Shown here in pieces: positions 1 to 18,261 of a stretch of 64,000 nucleotides of DNA. Under the pieces are notes generated by a model. It ran no database searches. It saw only the letters and a list, made by a program, of their open reading frames with translations, and was not told the origin of the DNA. The translations under genes were made by a program, and so were the position numbers. This DNA comes from Brachionus plicatilis (taxonomy: Eukaryota; Rotifera; Eurotatoria; Ploima; Brachionidae), in assembly GCA_010279815.1 (NCBI GenBank), contig QEOQ01000204.1, positions 1,055,561-1,119,560 of the forward strand. Reading direction: 5' to 3'. Numbering within the stretch: position 1 is the stretch's first letter; the number at the start of each line of letters is the position of its first letter.

Positions 1-3000
1 TTAAAAAATGACAACTTAACTTGAATTAAGCGTTTGGAAATACATGGGCTCACTAGGTTGGAAAAATTGAGAGAAAAAAAGTGAGTAAACAAAACTGAAA
101 TAATCTAAATGAAATGATCAAGTATCATATATTGGAAATAACACATATTTTGAATTATTTTGGCCCGACAAGCTCGACAAGAGAAAAAAACAAATTTAAA
201 AAAAAAATGTAAAATCAATCGACTAATTCAAAAACAAATTCGAGAATTTCATTCAAAACAAACTTTATTTGCCTTAAAGATGAATTGAGTATCTTGATGC
301 ACAGACACAAGCTAAAAATTGATATAAATGATAACAAAAATATAAAGGAAAATTTATTTTAAAATTTCGAGAAAATGGTAAATTTTTTAGGAGATAAATG
401 ATCAAAATATTATTTATTGATCAAATTTTGAATTTTTAATTGAAATAAAAAATGGTTTGTAGAATTTTTGGTATTCAGAATAAATTTAATTTAATGTAAT
501 TTAATTCAGTGTGATTTTTGATCTTTTCATAAACAGTGTTATCAATTTTTCGACATGAGCCAAAAAAAAGGAGTCTCACAATTTAACAAAGACGATTTAA
601 AATTTATCATTTTTTTCAAAAGGATTTAATGAATTGTATGAATATTTTTTAAACCATAAAATAACAAAAAAAATAAAAAATATTTTTCTTTGTTATTTTG
701 ATTGCTGAACATAATATAAGAAACTGAACAGTATTTGACAATTTGATATTATTAGCTAAACCAACTTAAGTTTCTCAAAAAAAATTTGAGAAATTGATAA
801 TTTTTGTATATAAAAATATAAAACTTTTAAAAAATTTTAAAAAATAAAATTTTTGAATCTTTCCTTTTTTAAATTAAAAAGTAGTATAATAGTAAATTTA
901 TTACATGAGAAAGAGAATATTAGTAGGAGTAGTAGTTAAATGACTGTGAGTTGCAGGATAAAGTTAAGTAAATTGGTCTCATCCAAAGAAAACAAAACTG
1001 AGTTCGAATGCTTCTGAACCGGAAGGCTAAAAAAGGGACAAAAGCATATTATAGAGTAAATTGGCAAAAACTGTTCAGTTAGAGACAACTATCAAACTAA
1101 TAATATCGCTAAATAATGGATCAACTTTACGAGATAAAAATACGAAATCATAAACTCATTTTAAAACAAACACTAAAAATTTGCTCTAAAAAAATTACGG
1201 GATCTAAACAGAAATGATATGTCATTGCGAGATACTAGGCTTCACGGGCACATGCACAAAGCAAATTATTTGAAAATAATAAACTTATTAAATATGTCAT
1301 TTGAATTTTTTTCAAAAAAACTTTTGATTTTTTTATTTTTCAAATTAGTAAAGAACCAAGATTTAAATATTTTTTTTGAATAAATTACTTAACTGCATTT
1401 ATTTTGGAAAATATAAATATAAATTAGATATTAAAAAAGTGATTCATTTTTCAAGTTTTAAATATTGTATTAAAGTTTAAAATTATGTTGTATTTTTCAA
1501 TTAAATTTACCAAATAAAGCAAAATGATTTGATTAATAAATGAAAATTAATCTAAAATTAACTCATTTTGAAAATTATTTCACATAAATTTATTAAAATT
1601 AAAACATTTTGATTTACAGTGTCTTTTTGAGTAAAATTTTTAGCAAAAAATCAATCAAAAAACTCAAATGTTTTACTGAATAATGAGCATAAATCAAAGG
1701 CATTTGATTGATTAAAATTAAAAACAAAATTACAATTAATCAATAAAATTTAGATTATTTTAGTCCAAGAAAAACAATAAATTTTAAAAGCAAATTCGGC
1801 AAAATTGCCCTTTATTTTTCTCATAAAGACGGATCGAACAAATTAGTGTGTCCATACCATTAAATCAGAATGCTAATCAGAATTTATAGCGCCACATGAG
1901 ATTAGAATGTATTTTTTTTGTTAAAATGACTTAAACCATCGGTTTCGGGACATGGCTTAATTTGATTTTAATTAAGGATCCATCCAAAGTAGAGTATTGC
2001 GCATCCATTCAACACAATTGTATTAATAAATCAAATTATTTGAATTTCAAAAAAGAAAATAACAATTTTTTAACCAGTTTAAGCGTGTCTAATTAGGATA
2101 AATTAGAAATCTAATTATAAAAAATAGTGTTCGTTTTTTAAGTAACATTTTTGAATATTTTCGTCTAATGAACCATGCTTCAAGTGCACATCAGGTAGTT
2201 ATTTGTTTATATTACCTTTTTTTTTTATATCTTTCCGATCACAAGAAATAGTTTGACTTTATCAATCATATCCTGCTGTTCAATAGTTATGGTAGAAATT
2301 TTCCTTTCGCTTTGATTTATTACTGAGCCAATTGTTTTAAAAACAAGTAAATAACTTAAAATTACACAAAAAATTTACTTTGAAAAATTTAATAGCTTGT
2401 TTTCCCAAAAGATCGGTAGCTTAAATTTTGACATAAATTTTTTTAGTTATTCATTTAGTCTAGAACTAATCAAATCAAATCATTTTATTTTGATATGTCT
2501 TACATTTTTGATTTAAAAATTTATTTGTTATTAAAAAAAGAAAATATTTAAATGATTTAACTTTTAAATATAATAGTTATAAAAATAATCTGTCAAATTC
2601 GATGAGACTTCCTAATTGAAGATCATCTACTCTTTAACCCAGTTCTTTCTTTTAAATTACATTTAAATTGCCATAAAAATTTATTTTTTTTCATTGTGTA
2701 ATCATGCACTTAACGTTTCTGGAGAAAAAATGTTAAAACAAATATTCCCAATGAGAATATTATCTAAGTCCTCTAAATTTTAATATAATTTTATTGAAAT
2801 TTATTAAAACTTCATTATTTCTGCCCAAGTAAAATTTTTATCAATTCGGAATTTGTTCCTTTTGCTCAAAAATTAGAAATACGCAATTTGATTGCATTGA
2901 ATTGAAAACTTTTAAATTTTTTAAAACTTCCAAATTTCAATTTTAAACTTATAGTTAAAAAACTTAATTTCTAAAATATCTTTTAATTGATAGAATTAAA

Positions 3001-6000
3001 TCAGATTATAAGTCTTTAATTATACATTTATTCTTTTATGTAGTTTATTAAAGATTATTTATTAGATGTTATGAGGCTTTGGAAAAAAATATTAAGATCT
3101 AAGAGAAATAATTTTTATGTGACGAGAATCTTATTTAAATTTTTATCAACATCAACATTTAATCATATTTTAATCCATTTTATTAAATAAATAATATTAA
3201 TTAAAACTGAAATTTTTTTAATTTCTATTTACCTAGTTTTTAAAATTTAATCATTTTTTGTTTATTTTATTTCTGTATTTTTTAATTTTGTTATTTCAAA
3301 GTCTGAAAAGAATGACTTAGATCCATTTCTAAATGGCTTCAGGTTTACCTCGTTTCATTTAAAAAACAAAATTAATAAATATTATATTCTCAGTTTTAAG
3401 TTGATTCTTAAAATTAAAAATGAAATTTTGTTTTTTATTTATTTTGTTAAAATAAATTGTTATTTAAACATTTAAGTCCAATGGCAGTCAATTTTTTCTT
3501 TGGCGTTCTTATGAATTTGGCTAATAAATTGTTTAATTTGGACAATAGGATTTTTGTGGCAGGTTATGGAACAGAACTTATTTATATAGTATTTCCAATT
3601 AGTCAAGTGGTAAGTGAAATTTGCTTTGAGATAAATGACTTGTGAAATATTTTTTAAAAAAAAAGTGTTTATCAAATGACTTGGAAATTTTTTAATATTT
3701 TTTTAAAATTAATTTGATAAATAATATTTCAGAGTTAAAAAAATCATACATATGTTTCGAAAATTTTCTTTTTTTTTCATTGTAATTGTGTTTTGAGTAA
3801 GAATAATAAATGTAAAATTTTTTTAGGTAAAATGACCAATTGAAGATTTTTCTTGTATAGTTTATGTTCAATTAAAAAATTAAAATGAAAAAATAAAATA
3901 AAATAATTCATTTTAGGTTCTTTCTAAAAAATTTTACAAATGTTAAGGTATCTTACCGTATAACCTTTTTACTATACTATTCCAAGTCTATTTCAGAAAG
4001 CAACACATGGCATATGAAAAACATTTGAAAAAGTATTAAATCTTACAAATAATTTTGATTTTAATCTTAAAAAATAAAATATTTAAGTTGAGAAAAAATT
4101 TATTTTCATTCTAAAATTTTGCATTACCATTTTTTTTTTTTTAATTTTGTTAGAATCAATTTTTATTAAAGCATATGTGCCCGATGTCAAACTATGTTTT
4201 TTTTGGTGTCTTTAGGTATTTTTATTTAAAAATTATTCAACATTTGCTTATTATGTTTGATAATTTTCTAAATTACTTTTTTCTAATTTTAATTTAATAT
4301 TGATTAAATTTTGAGATCGAAAAATGATTTGATGATATATTTGAAAGAAAATATTAATTATTTGAAAAAAGTTGAGATAAATTTGAAAATGTTTTTGGAG
4401 CTGGTGATGAATGTCGAAAAAAAAAATTAAAATAAATAAAAGCAAACAGAATTTTTTTATTTTACCATTTTTAAATTCAATCTTGATCGCCAAAGAGGTG
4501 TTTACTGGACAACAACAAAAAAATGTAATATTTAAATACAAAGTCAATTTAGGTAAATAAATTGATTTGATTTCAATCAAACGATTGGACAGACATAAGT
4601 ATCAAAAACATAAGCAAATTACTATTATTTGCTTTTTCATGTGTTAAAAAACTAAAAGTGCTCACAAGTTAATCCATTCAAATTAATTACTGCTTGTTAG
4701 AAAAATAAATCGAACATCTGAGAATTTTTAGGATCTGTTCGATAGGCAATAAAGCGTCTCCTGGTGATTCCACAAGTGTCTTAAGCACTCCATTATCTTA
4801 TTTTTAAACTCATTGCTTCTAAATGCTCTTCTAAAAGTCATAAAACTTATCAATATTCGTTCAATCTTTTTTATGTACCTCAAACTGATAGAGTCAAATT
4901 TTTCAAGATACAAACTAATGGCCAAGACATTCGATCTCTTTTATTACGGCATTAACTTAATTTGAGCTCGTTTAATCTCACTATCTTAGATTGCTCTGAA
5001 TCGAGCTGATACAATCAATGGCTTTCTTTAGGCCGAATAATTGCTCGTATCAATTACTCACACTGGCAGAAAAAAAGTGACTCTGAATAATGAATTAATT
5101 TTTGAGGCATAAAAAATTGAATAATTTTACAAGACTGTTTCTTTGTTTTTAGCTGGAACAAAACAGGAAAAAAAAAGGTAAAAAAATATCTGTTGAACAC
5201 ATTGTTCACGCTTGAGACCATAATAGACTTTAACTAACGGTTCATAACAATCAAAAAAATTTAAAATTCAAATTTTTCCTAATCTCCCAAGTCAAATCTA
5301 ATTAGGTTAATTGTGCTTCAAATTTGAAGAAACGATAAAAATTCTCGGAATTTCACAATTGATTCCGACACAATCGAATACTTTGTAATCTTTGGTATCC
5401 CGAAAGACCACTAATTAATAGAATAAAATCTAGTGACATTTGCTCAAAATTAAGAAAAATAACTTTGACTAATCTTTAAATATTTGATTGACAGTCCGAT
5501 ACCTGGCAAACAAGTGGTTAATTGCAGTTGGCTTTCAATTTGAGCAAAAAATTAAAAATAAAAAACTTTAGTCATGAAAATAAGCTGCCCCAGGTCACCA
5601 AATTTCATGCAAAAAAACTATATTAACTTTTTGATTAAAGAGCGAGCACACGTTTGATGTTTTGTTGACTAATGGACAAATGATAGATATTGGCGCTGGT
5701 AATTGACGTCGTATGCCGTCCACGCACTCTTCCCAATAGGCTATCAAACAATTGTTTTCATACTAATAATAAAAATTTATCATTATGATTTTATCTTTTT
5801 TTTTTGTTGTTTCGACAGACTTAATTCAAAAAAGTCTACTTGCTTGACTGACTTTGTTTGATGCTTCTTTTGTTGTTTGCTGTCCATGTTTTGTTCTAGT
5901 CCTACCAGTTAAATTTACAATTGTAATTAAGTTTTTAGGACTTATCCGGGTACGAAGTTTTTTGATGTTTCTAATTAATTAGCTTAATTAACTAGATGAT

Positions 6001-8634
6001 GCGTTCGGACAAAAATTAATGGAATGACAGCAATAAAATTTGAATTTTTGAAATTTTTCTCTTCTATTCTTGTTCTGAGTGACTGGTGATGTATGATTTG
6101 AATGAAAGCCTAGTCGATAAAGATAAAATTTTTTAGTTGACGCTTTGAAAATTTTGAACAAAAGTTAAATCAAGCGAAAAAGCCAGCTTTAGTTGTAGAT
6201 TTTAATTTGTGAAACTTTTAAAACAAGAGTCCTCAATGGTGCGTTATTTAACAGTTATCATTTTGAAAGAGTGGGCCCAAAAAGGATGCCAAGTTGCTTA
6301 TCGAATTACCATTGTGCCCAAAGATCTCTTTGTCTCATATTTCTCTAATTAATTTAGAACATTTGATTTGCAGTCATAGACCAACTTTGTCATTTTCCCC
6401 CTTTTTTTAGTTGCTTCTAACTTTTAATTAACTTATTGATTTTATCGTATCCTGCTAATCTTTTGTATCTGTAGAGAAATTAATTAAAAATTCGATCTTC
6501 GACCAAGGTATCCTTGTACGCTTGGCAATGCTCGAATTTCACGTTTGTTTATGCGTTTAGAAACTGTAAACTTAAAAATTTAATATTCTGCTAAATGTAA
6601 CAAAAGATTGAAAAAAAGAAGATTTTGTTGATAAATTTTTTTTTATTTATTTATTTGAAAAAAGTGTCTTTTTCATTTGGCAAAAAATTTTTTACTTATT
6701 TTTTAAAAACAATTTTTCAAAACTTTTTGCGCATTTTTTTTTCACCAAAGAAGTTTTATGTGAAAAAAATTAATTCTTGTTGATGTAAAAAAATATTGAA
6801 AAAAAAAATTTATTTATTTTCAAAAAATTTAGTTTTTTTTAAATTTTTTATTTTCACCTTTTGCTATTTTTTTAGTCATTTTTAAAATTTAAATAAACAA
6901 TTACTTGAAAAATTATCAGTTCTTTTTGAGTTTTTTTCCATCGCCAAATAGAGGTGTTTTGAAGAAAAATAATTCTGAAAAATGTAAAAAATATTGGAAA
7001 AAAAAGAAGATTTTATTGATAAAAAATTTGTTCATTTAAAAAAATTTAAAAGTGCCTGATCGATAACTATGAAACAAATGTTAATATTGTCCGCAATTTG
7101 TCATTCAAAATTGTCCAGAAATTTACATGTCCTGCTAAATTTTGACTAAAATTCATATGTTTAATATTTTAAATGTATTTTCTATTTAATTTTGATTGCT
7201 GAATTTCGAGCTAGCAGGAACAAAAAACATTTGCAATCGAAGTAATAAATTTTCTTATTGACAGGCTGTGAGAGCCTGCAAATACGGATCATTGCAAGTA
7301 GACACGCGATGCTTAAAAATAGGCAATGACAAATAGTTAAAGAGATAAATCAATGCCTTACATAATTTTTATCGATGTAGAAAAAAATTAATCAGATTTT
7401 TCTCATTTTCAATAAATCAAGTATGCTAATCGCTATTAATTGTCACATAAATTCAATAGAGATTTTTAGATTTTTAATCGTTTGTTTGGACAATAAAATT
7501 TAAATTTTCAACAATGGGACTTAATCACTTATTTGTACACAAATAATGCTGATAACAATCAGACCTGTAATGAAATGAAAAAAAAATTGAAAAAAAAAAA
7601 AACATATGAATCAATTTGAATTATTTTAAATACTTAAGATTAAGTTGGAATTATTTCTTTTTTTTGATTCTGTACAAATTAAGTGCTTTATTTGTATATC
7701 TCTGAAGTAAAGAATCTCGAGAGAGAGATTAATGAATGACAATTGATTTCAGGAATAAAAAAAAATTGCCAAATCTGTGATCGATTCTATCTACTGGCAA
7801 TAAATTTGACTAAATTGAATTTTTTTGTTTGAAAATTTTTCTATTAAATTGCTCGACAGCACCCGGAGCATTTATCTGACGCAGTTTTAGTCAAATTTTT
7901 AAAGCCGCGTTCTTCTATTGATCCAAAACTCGTATCTAATTGCCAAAAATGATAAAAATTATTTGAAATCAATTAGAATTCGCCCTAGTCTTATTTTCTT
8001 TCAACAACAAAAATTTGCATGATATAAATGATTGAATTCTTGTTCCTTTTATTTTCTTCATTTTTCTTTTAGTTGACTTGAATTTTTAAATTAAAATTAT
8101 TTATTAGCTTTTTTGCTTCTCTTTCTCGCTCATCAAAGTAACTTTTAGAAGAAACTTCGTAAACAAAAAGTCTTTGAACAAGAACCAAACATAAAAACAG
8201 TAGAAAAAAAAGCAAAATTATTGATTTATATAAGTTTATTTTTATATTATAATATTTCAAATATAAACAAAATTATTATCAAAAAAAAAACTAAAGTAAA
8301 AAAAAAAACAAACAAAATTAAAAAATTATCAAACTACTTTAAACAATAGAAAAAAAAATAAAATTAAAATAAAACGCAATAATTTAAGATTTGTTTAATT
8401 CTCGAGCATGTTCATTCTTTTTTTTTTTTGTTTGTATCTTAAATGCTTTAGCCTTTAAATTTACAATTTTAATATTAAACTTGGTTAAAGCTTGTCAGTC
8501 AAAATTTAAATTATAAAAAAAATTCTTTTTTTCTCCAAAAAAAAAATACACTTAGAAAATTTATAACAAAAAAAAAAAATCTTTTAATTAAAAAAATATA
8601 AGAAATTTATCAATTTGAAGCCATTCTTTTTTTT
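1..8634. other. AT-rich intergenic region, no gene recognised
   Basis: No stretch here gives a recognisable protein in any frame. The region lies 3' of the COE gene, whose 3' UTR probably occupies the right-hand end. The DNA is dominated by poly-A/poly-T runs. An imperfect direct repeat of roughly 200 bp spacing is visible between about 6720-6800 and 6940-7020. Two short open stretches (3457-3645 plus, 4728-4925 minus) have slightly richer base composition but match nothing I know. The first ends in a good donor-like CAAGTG/GTAAGT, so an unrecognised exon cannot be excluded. Confidence 0.6.
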
Positions 8635-10809
<2,175 letters not shown>

Positions 10810-11812
10810 TTCTGTTTGCTGTTTACGCTTCGAGTAACTTGTTTGTGTGACTTTATTCCACTAGTGATAATTAAAAGATATCCTACAGTCAGTGTAGTAG
10901 AATTTGTTCAAATTAAATTTATATCTAGAACAAAAAATGAATAGAGATATTTTTATTGTTAATGTTTGGAGAATAATAATGGAATGGAAAGAGGCACAGA
11001 GAGTGTAGAGAGTGTCTCAGCGCCATTACTCTAGTCGTCGTCGAAAAATAGAAATTGTTTTTTTTTTTTTTTCTTTTTTGATTACTAATCTTTTCTACTA
11101 AATATAATAGAACTAGAAGTAATTCTCTTATTTTATATTTTTGGTTGCCTGTTGTTGTTTTATTGCTAGAGAATGAGAGAGAGAAAATTGTTTGATTGGT
11201 CTGAGAGCGAGTGAGCTGGAGCACCGCCTCCCAAAAATCTCAATTGGATCGAGTGGAATTGTTCGATAGTGGAAATTTAGTGATTGGTTGTGTGCCATTA
11301 GCTTGGATAATTTCGATTTATTTTGATTGAAAAAAATTTCAACTCAACTCTCGCTCTTTTTTTGCCTCTTTTTGAAAAACTTTTTTTTTTTTTTCAAAGG
11401 TAAGTTATTTAGTTAATTAAAAATATTAATTAATAAAAAAAAAAACTGGTGAATAATTGAATTTTATTTTTTCGATGGTTTTCTCAAAATAAATCTTTGT
11501 CACCTTATTAATTAAACAAAAAAAAAAAGAAAATTAAAAAACAAAAAAAAAGGATTGACTGTGCTACATGCTCTGGGCCTGTGATGCTTCTTGCTTTAAC
11601 CCAATCCCCGGCAGAGTTTCGATTTAATTTTCCCAATGGATGGCAAGCACACAGAGTTAGAAAAAAAAAGAAAGAAATTAATTGCCGCCTGAAATCGATT
11701 ACTCAAAAGAATTCGCTCACTGGCACCTTGCTCAAGTCCCCGATTAATAAGCTTAAACTAGAGATAGCTATTTAGTTAGGACCGAAGCTCTTTTATACTT
11801 TGGCATTGAGCA

Positions 11813-11842
11813 TGACGCGCGGTGGTTGAAACGAGCGCGTCA
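11813..11842. repeat. GC-rich interrupted palindrome upstream of COE
   Basis: Eight-base arms TGACGCGC (11813-11820) and GCGCGTCA (11835-11842) are perfect inverted copies separated by 14 nt. CpG-rich DNA of this kind is rare in the surrounding AT-rich sequence, which makes a chance hairpin less likely. It could be a dimeric protein-binding site about 1 kb upstream of the COE start codon. Confidence 0.55.
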
Positions 11843-12424
11843 TTTCGTGCCTAAAAATTTAATTATCGCTGATTACTTTTAAAATTTATCTATTATTTAG
11901 CTTATTCGCGTGCTAGTGTGTGTGCAGCCTTAGAGCAACAGCACAGCACAAAAATAGATAATTTGAATTGTCTATTTATAGGCAACAAAAAGGAGAAAAA
12001 AGGTAGAAATTAATTGATGGCCAAAGCTTGACGCTTTGTTGTTCTAGGCGTCTTTAATAATCCAGTAATTATCAAACACAATTTATCTTTGATTAAACTT
12101 AGTTGGATTATTTTTTGATTTTGTGAAACAAAGTCCGCTATTTTATCAAATCATCAGACTATAAATCAACTCGAATGGCAACTAGATGCGGCGTTCGCCT
12201 CTCAGATATCAGCGTGATTTTGTTTACATGATTGGCTTACCTTTATTAATTCGGTCACGGTATTAGATAAACAAACTTTAGGCATATTAATTTCTCATCC
12301 AACCTATCTGATTCGACTTATCTCTTTCTTTATTTCTTTCTTTCTTTGTCTGATTTTCTTCTGCTAACAGTTTATATTCTTTTTGTTGTTTTAAAACAAA
12401 TAATTGAGTCCAATGTATCCGATT

Positions 12425-12556
12425 ACTGCGATTAGTTATTCTCTTAGAATTTAAATTTTAAATCTTTGCTAATTGAATTAGAGAAAAAATTGAGAGATTC
12501 CAGCCTCTTGGGCAACTAAAAAAAAAGAGAAAACTCCCAAGCCAGATAAACCGAGG
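12425..12556. repeat. Duplicated block, copy 1
   Basis: This block and 14098-14213 share CTGCGATTAG, then TTTAAATTTTAAAT, then TTGCTAATTGAATTAGAGAA and a GAGAGAT...GGGCAA...AAAACTC tail, in the same order and spacing, with substitutions and small indels. The two copies lie about 1.67 kb apart in the same orientation. No coding potential is shared. Confidence 0.7.
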
Positions 12557-14097
12557 AAAGTGTTCTGGTCTCGATGAAAAGAACACTTTGACAATTTGTG
12601 CCAAGGCGCTCATCTCCTTTTTGGTCCGTCACACAAGTTACTGCATCGAGTTGATCTTCTTCGTTTCAGTTAAATTTATTAAATTATTTAGAAAAAAAAT
12701 TTAACACAAAGAAAGTTTTTTTAAAATTTAATTAATTAATTTATTTATTTATTCAATAAAATAGTGCTTTCTTTTAACCACATTATAACTTTAAATAAAA
12801 ATTTGCAGGTTATTTTGAGTTGGATAGAAAAGTAATTGATGGGGAAAATTAAGCTTTTGTTGGACTTTTTTTTTTAGACTATATAGGCATCGCTTTGATA
12901 ATGATTAAATTAAAAAAAGAACTGCCTAAACTGATTCTGGAATTTAAAAAATTATTTTTTTTTCAAAGAACTTCATTTGAACTCATTTATGTGAATATTT
13001 TTGAAAAAATAAACTCATAATCTTGAATACTTTATTCTATGAAATTAAAAACAAAAAATAAATTAAATTTGGAAAAATTGTAATTGATTTATCCTAGTTT
13101 ATAAATTGTCGTATAACCTACGAACTTATTTTCTTTATTTTATCTATTATTATTTTTTGTAAAGACCAGTGAAAAAAAAAAAAAATACAAGAATTTTAAA
13201 AATTTAAACTGAAGGATCATGCATTTGGACCAAATCTGTTTTTGTTTTCTCTTAAATGCTAAAAAAAAATTAAAAGAATAAAAAAAATTAACCACTTTTT
13301 AATCAAGAAGAATAAGATGTTCAAGAATTGGAAACAAATTAGCTGGCATACTTATCCAAGTCTGTCCAAAAAAGTATGAATCACATGGGTTGAAAAAATT
13401 GATTAAAAAAACGCGATTGGAAAAGAATTTCGGTCCAAGATATAATTTTTTTATGGTAGAAATCAATTAGATGAAGATACTATGAACTCAATTACTGTTA
13501 ATGAATAAATAAAAAAAAAAAGATAAAACTAATCCTAATAAGCTTTAATGACGAGGCAAATCCCTCATTTCATGTGCCTATTAAATCATTATCATAGCTT
13601 TTATTAAATATTTATTAAATTATTTTTTGCGAATATCAAACTTTTATATATAATTACCAGCTTGCTTATTATATCTTCTTTCTTTCCAAAATCCAACACT
13701 AAAAACCTTTAACGCTAGAAGAACCAAACCAGTTATTTTACTAGTTTTCTAAATCCTCATATCTTTTGGACAGATTTTTCAAATAAATAGATTTTTTTGA
13801 ATTATATAGATTTTATCTTTTTTTTTTAAAAAGTTAGTACTTAACAAAATTACTTGAACTTTTGTAAAAAATATTTTGGATAATTATAAAATATTAAATA
13901 TTAAAACTTTCTATTAAAACTGCACAAACTTTCAAAAATTTAATGATTATTTAATTTTTTTAAATTTTTTAAATGTTACAAGACATTCTTGAGCTAAATA
14001 GTAATTATATCTAAATTTATTTATTTATTTTTTATTTTAAAGAGTCACATAAATACAAATAAATAAGATGAAATAAAATAGCCTGGTATATCAGATT

Positions 14098-14213
14098 TCT
14101 GCGATTAGTCATTTTCAGAATTTAAATTTTAAATACTTGCTAATTGAATTAGAGAAAAATTTGAGAGATGTTGATCTCTCGGGCAAAAGGAAAAACTCCG
14201 AATCGGATTAATC
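14098..14213. repeat. Duplicated block, copy 2
   Basis: Diverged direct copy of 12425-12556, described there. It may be an old local duplication, or two copies of a dispersed non-autonomous element whose ends I cannot define. Confidence 0.7.
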
Positions 14214-16476
14214 AATTTTGTTGGTGTTTTTTTTGGGAGAAGCAAGACTTTAGGGATGTATGTACATTCGGAGGGGTTAATGATTTTATTCAAATTAGAT
14301 TAGATAAATCAATTTGTATACGTGACAATAATTCTAAGTTTGAAATGGCAACAACAACAACAATCAAATGCCATTCAGTCTCTGTGGACTTTTCTTGTTG
14401 AAAAAAAAAAAAAATTGAAATTTTACTCGCTGCATTTATGTGTGAATATGTGACGTAGAGTTGATTTTTTCTTCCACCATTTAGCTCACAATCTAACACT
14501 TAAAAACCTAAACTTCTATTCACTTGATAATAAATATTTTTAAGTTAGATGGACTTGTGATTGATTGACGATCATATTCTACCACAATTGTCTACTATTG
14601 TCAACATCATGTAGCCGAAATTCTAATTGCATAATCAAGTAAAACTTGAGAAAATTAATTAGACTTTTATTTTTATTTTTGATCATTTCACATGCTCATT
14701 GTACAACATTTTTAGTCTAATAATAATGTTCCTTGGCATGTGAATCTATTTAAATGGGAAATACTCAAAGAATACTTCATTATAATGCACTAAATTTCTA
14801 GTTGATATTTACCGTCAAAGGAATTTTTAATTTTCTCTCCAAAGACATTTGATTAACCAAAGAGAAAAGGTTTTTTTTCTAAATTTAGATGATTCCTTTA
14901 AATTCATAAAAATTCAGATTAATTTATCAATTTATTACCATTTCATTTTGTCATTTAACAAATTAAATGTTTTCTTCTTTTTTTTGCCTTGCAAATCCAT
15001 TTATATTTTGAAATGAGAAGTCTGGCGGCTATCTTAACAAAATTAATTTTAAAATTTTTATCATTTCATTTTATCAATTAACTAAAATAATATATTTTTT
15101 TTCTATTTTTTAGTATTTTCAATTTGAATAGGAAATGGACATAATGGTAAAATCTTTGTTATATAAATTTAAGGAATCTAAATTAATTTTTGGTCAATGT
15201 TAAATGACTGTCTCATCAAAACTAATTTTTGTGACTTGAATAAATTGATTTATAACATTACAGTGATTTGAAGTAAAAGTTTGATAAATTTAAAACTTTT
15301 GAATTTTATCATTTGAAGAAATAACAAAATAATTTTTTCTAAACTAATATGAACAATCTAGTTCATAAAAATTCAAGAAAACTAAGCTTATTAATTTTTG
15401 ACCTATCATTTTCTAATTTGACAAAAAAATGTATTTTTTTCTTCGGCTTCTTAACCCAGTATCTCAAAAGAATTGATTATCGATAGATATAATTGATAGA
15501 ATTTTTTCCTTGTATTGTTCTCTGGCATTAATCAATTAGAATAAGAAGTGAAAAAAAACTTAATTTCAGTAAGTTTAAACTTTCGGATGTAGATATGACT
15601 TTTAGTATCACAACCTTTTTATTCTAGGTCCCATTGATTAATTTAAATGAAATAATGATTAGAATAAATTTAATGGTTTTAACATTTCAGAATTTGATTC
15701 AAAAACCTTAACTTAAAATTTTTGACCAAAAATATTCAATTTTTTTGTTTTTTCAGTTAATGAACTCTTTCAGTGAAATCAAATTTTTCTCCTCAGTCAT
15801 AATAAACTGATAAATATCTTTTATTTTTGTATTCTCACTACACAAATAAATCTTTTAACAAATTCCCCTACCTCGTCAATCTATTTGTATGAAAAATGCT
15901 TAAAAAAACTTAGCTCTATCAATTTATTTTCTGAAAAAATACTTCATTTTTTAACAATTTTAAGTATTTTTATTCGATTAGTTAACAAAATTAGAAATCC
16001 ATGATACTGGAACTGCTTTGAAAAGTACTAGATAAAGATTAAATAATTTGAACTTTTAAACATTCGAAGAAACTTAATAAACTGGTCAATAAAGCTTAAT
16101 AGATTACAAGAAAAAAATAAAAATATTTCAAATTAATTTAAAAGATTTTCTTGTCTATATTTTCATTTATTAAAAAGACATTAGATCTAACATATAAAAT
16201 TAATTATCAAAATTAATTTTTTGAAATCCATTTTCTATTAGTCATTTAAATAAAAGATATTTTTCAATTAAGGTGTTTTTAAAAAGAATAATTAATTGCG
16301 AAATTGATTATTTTATTGAAAAAAATAATAATGAATTTTTAAAATTAAATTTCTGAAATTATCCCAAAAAAATTGGAAAAAAGGTAGTCTTGGGCTTTGT
16401 TTTATTCATACATTCAAAAACATAAAGAAATACAAAGACATTATTTTGATTAAATTTTTTTCTAAAATAACAATTT

Positions 16477-18261
<1,785 letters not shown>

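Larger units (their letters stand above)
10810..16476. promoter_or_regulatory. Gene-free region upstream of COE, probable 5' UTR and control region
   Basis: About 5.7 kb without a gene lies between the COE start codon and the 3' end of RuvB-like 2. The first few hundred bases beyond 10809 probably hold the COE 5' UTR and promoter. They are the most GC-rich non-coding DNA nearby, with a CCAAT-type ATTGG at 11283-11287 and GC-rich patches around 11200-11230. A GC-rich palindrome lies at 11813-11842 and a duplicated block at 12425-12556 and 14098-14213. The regulatory role is inferred from position next to a developmental gene. Confidence 0.45.

Noticed and set aside
1001..1016. GTTCGAAT resembling a tRNA B box
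   Set aside because: No A box at the right distance, and no cloverleaf can be drawn.
3457..3645. Plus-strand open frame with a good donor at its end
   Set aside because: No recognised family and no partner exon; could be a real exon but the evidence is too thin to list as a gene.
4728..4925. Minus-strand open frame resembling a reverse-transcriptase tail
   Set aside because: Only a vague helix-like pattern (RYIKKIERILISFMTFRRAF); no catalytic motif, no neighbouring retrotransposon sequence.
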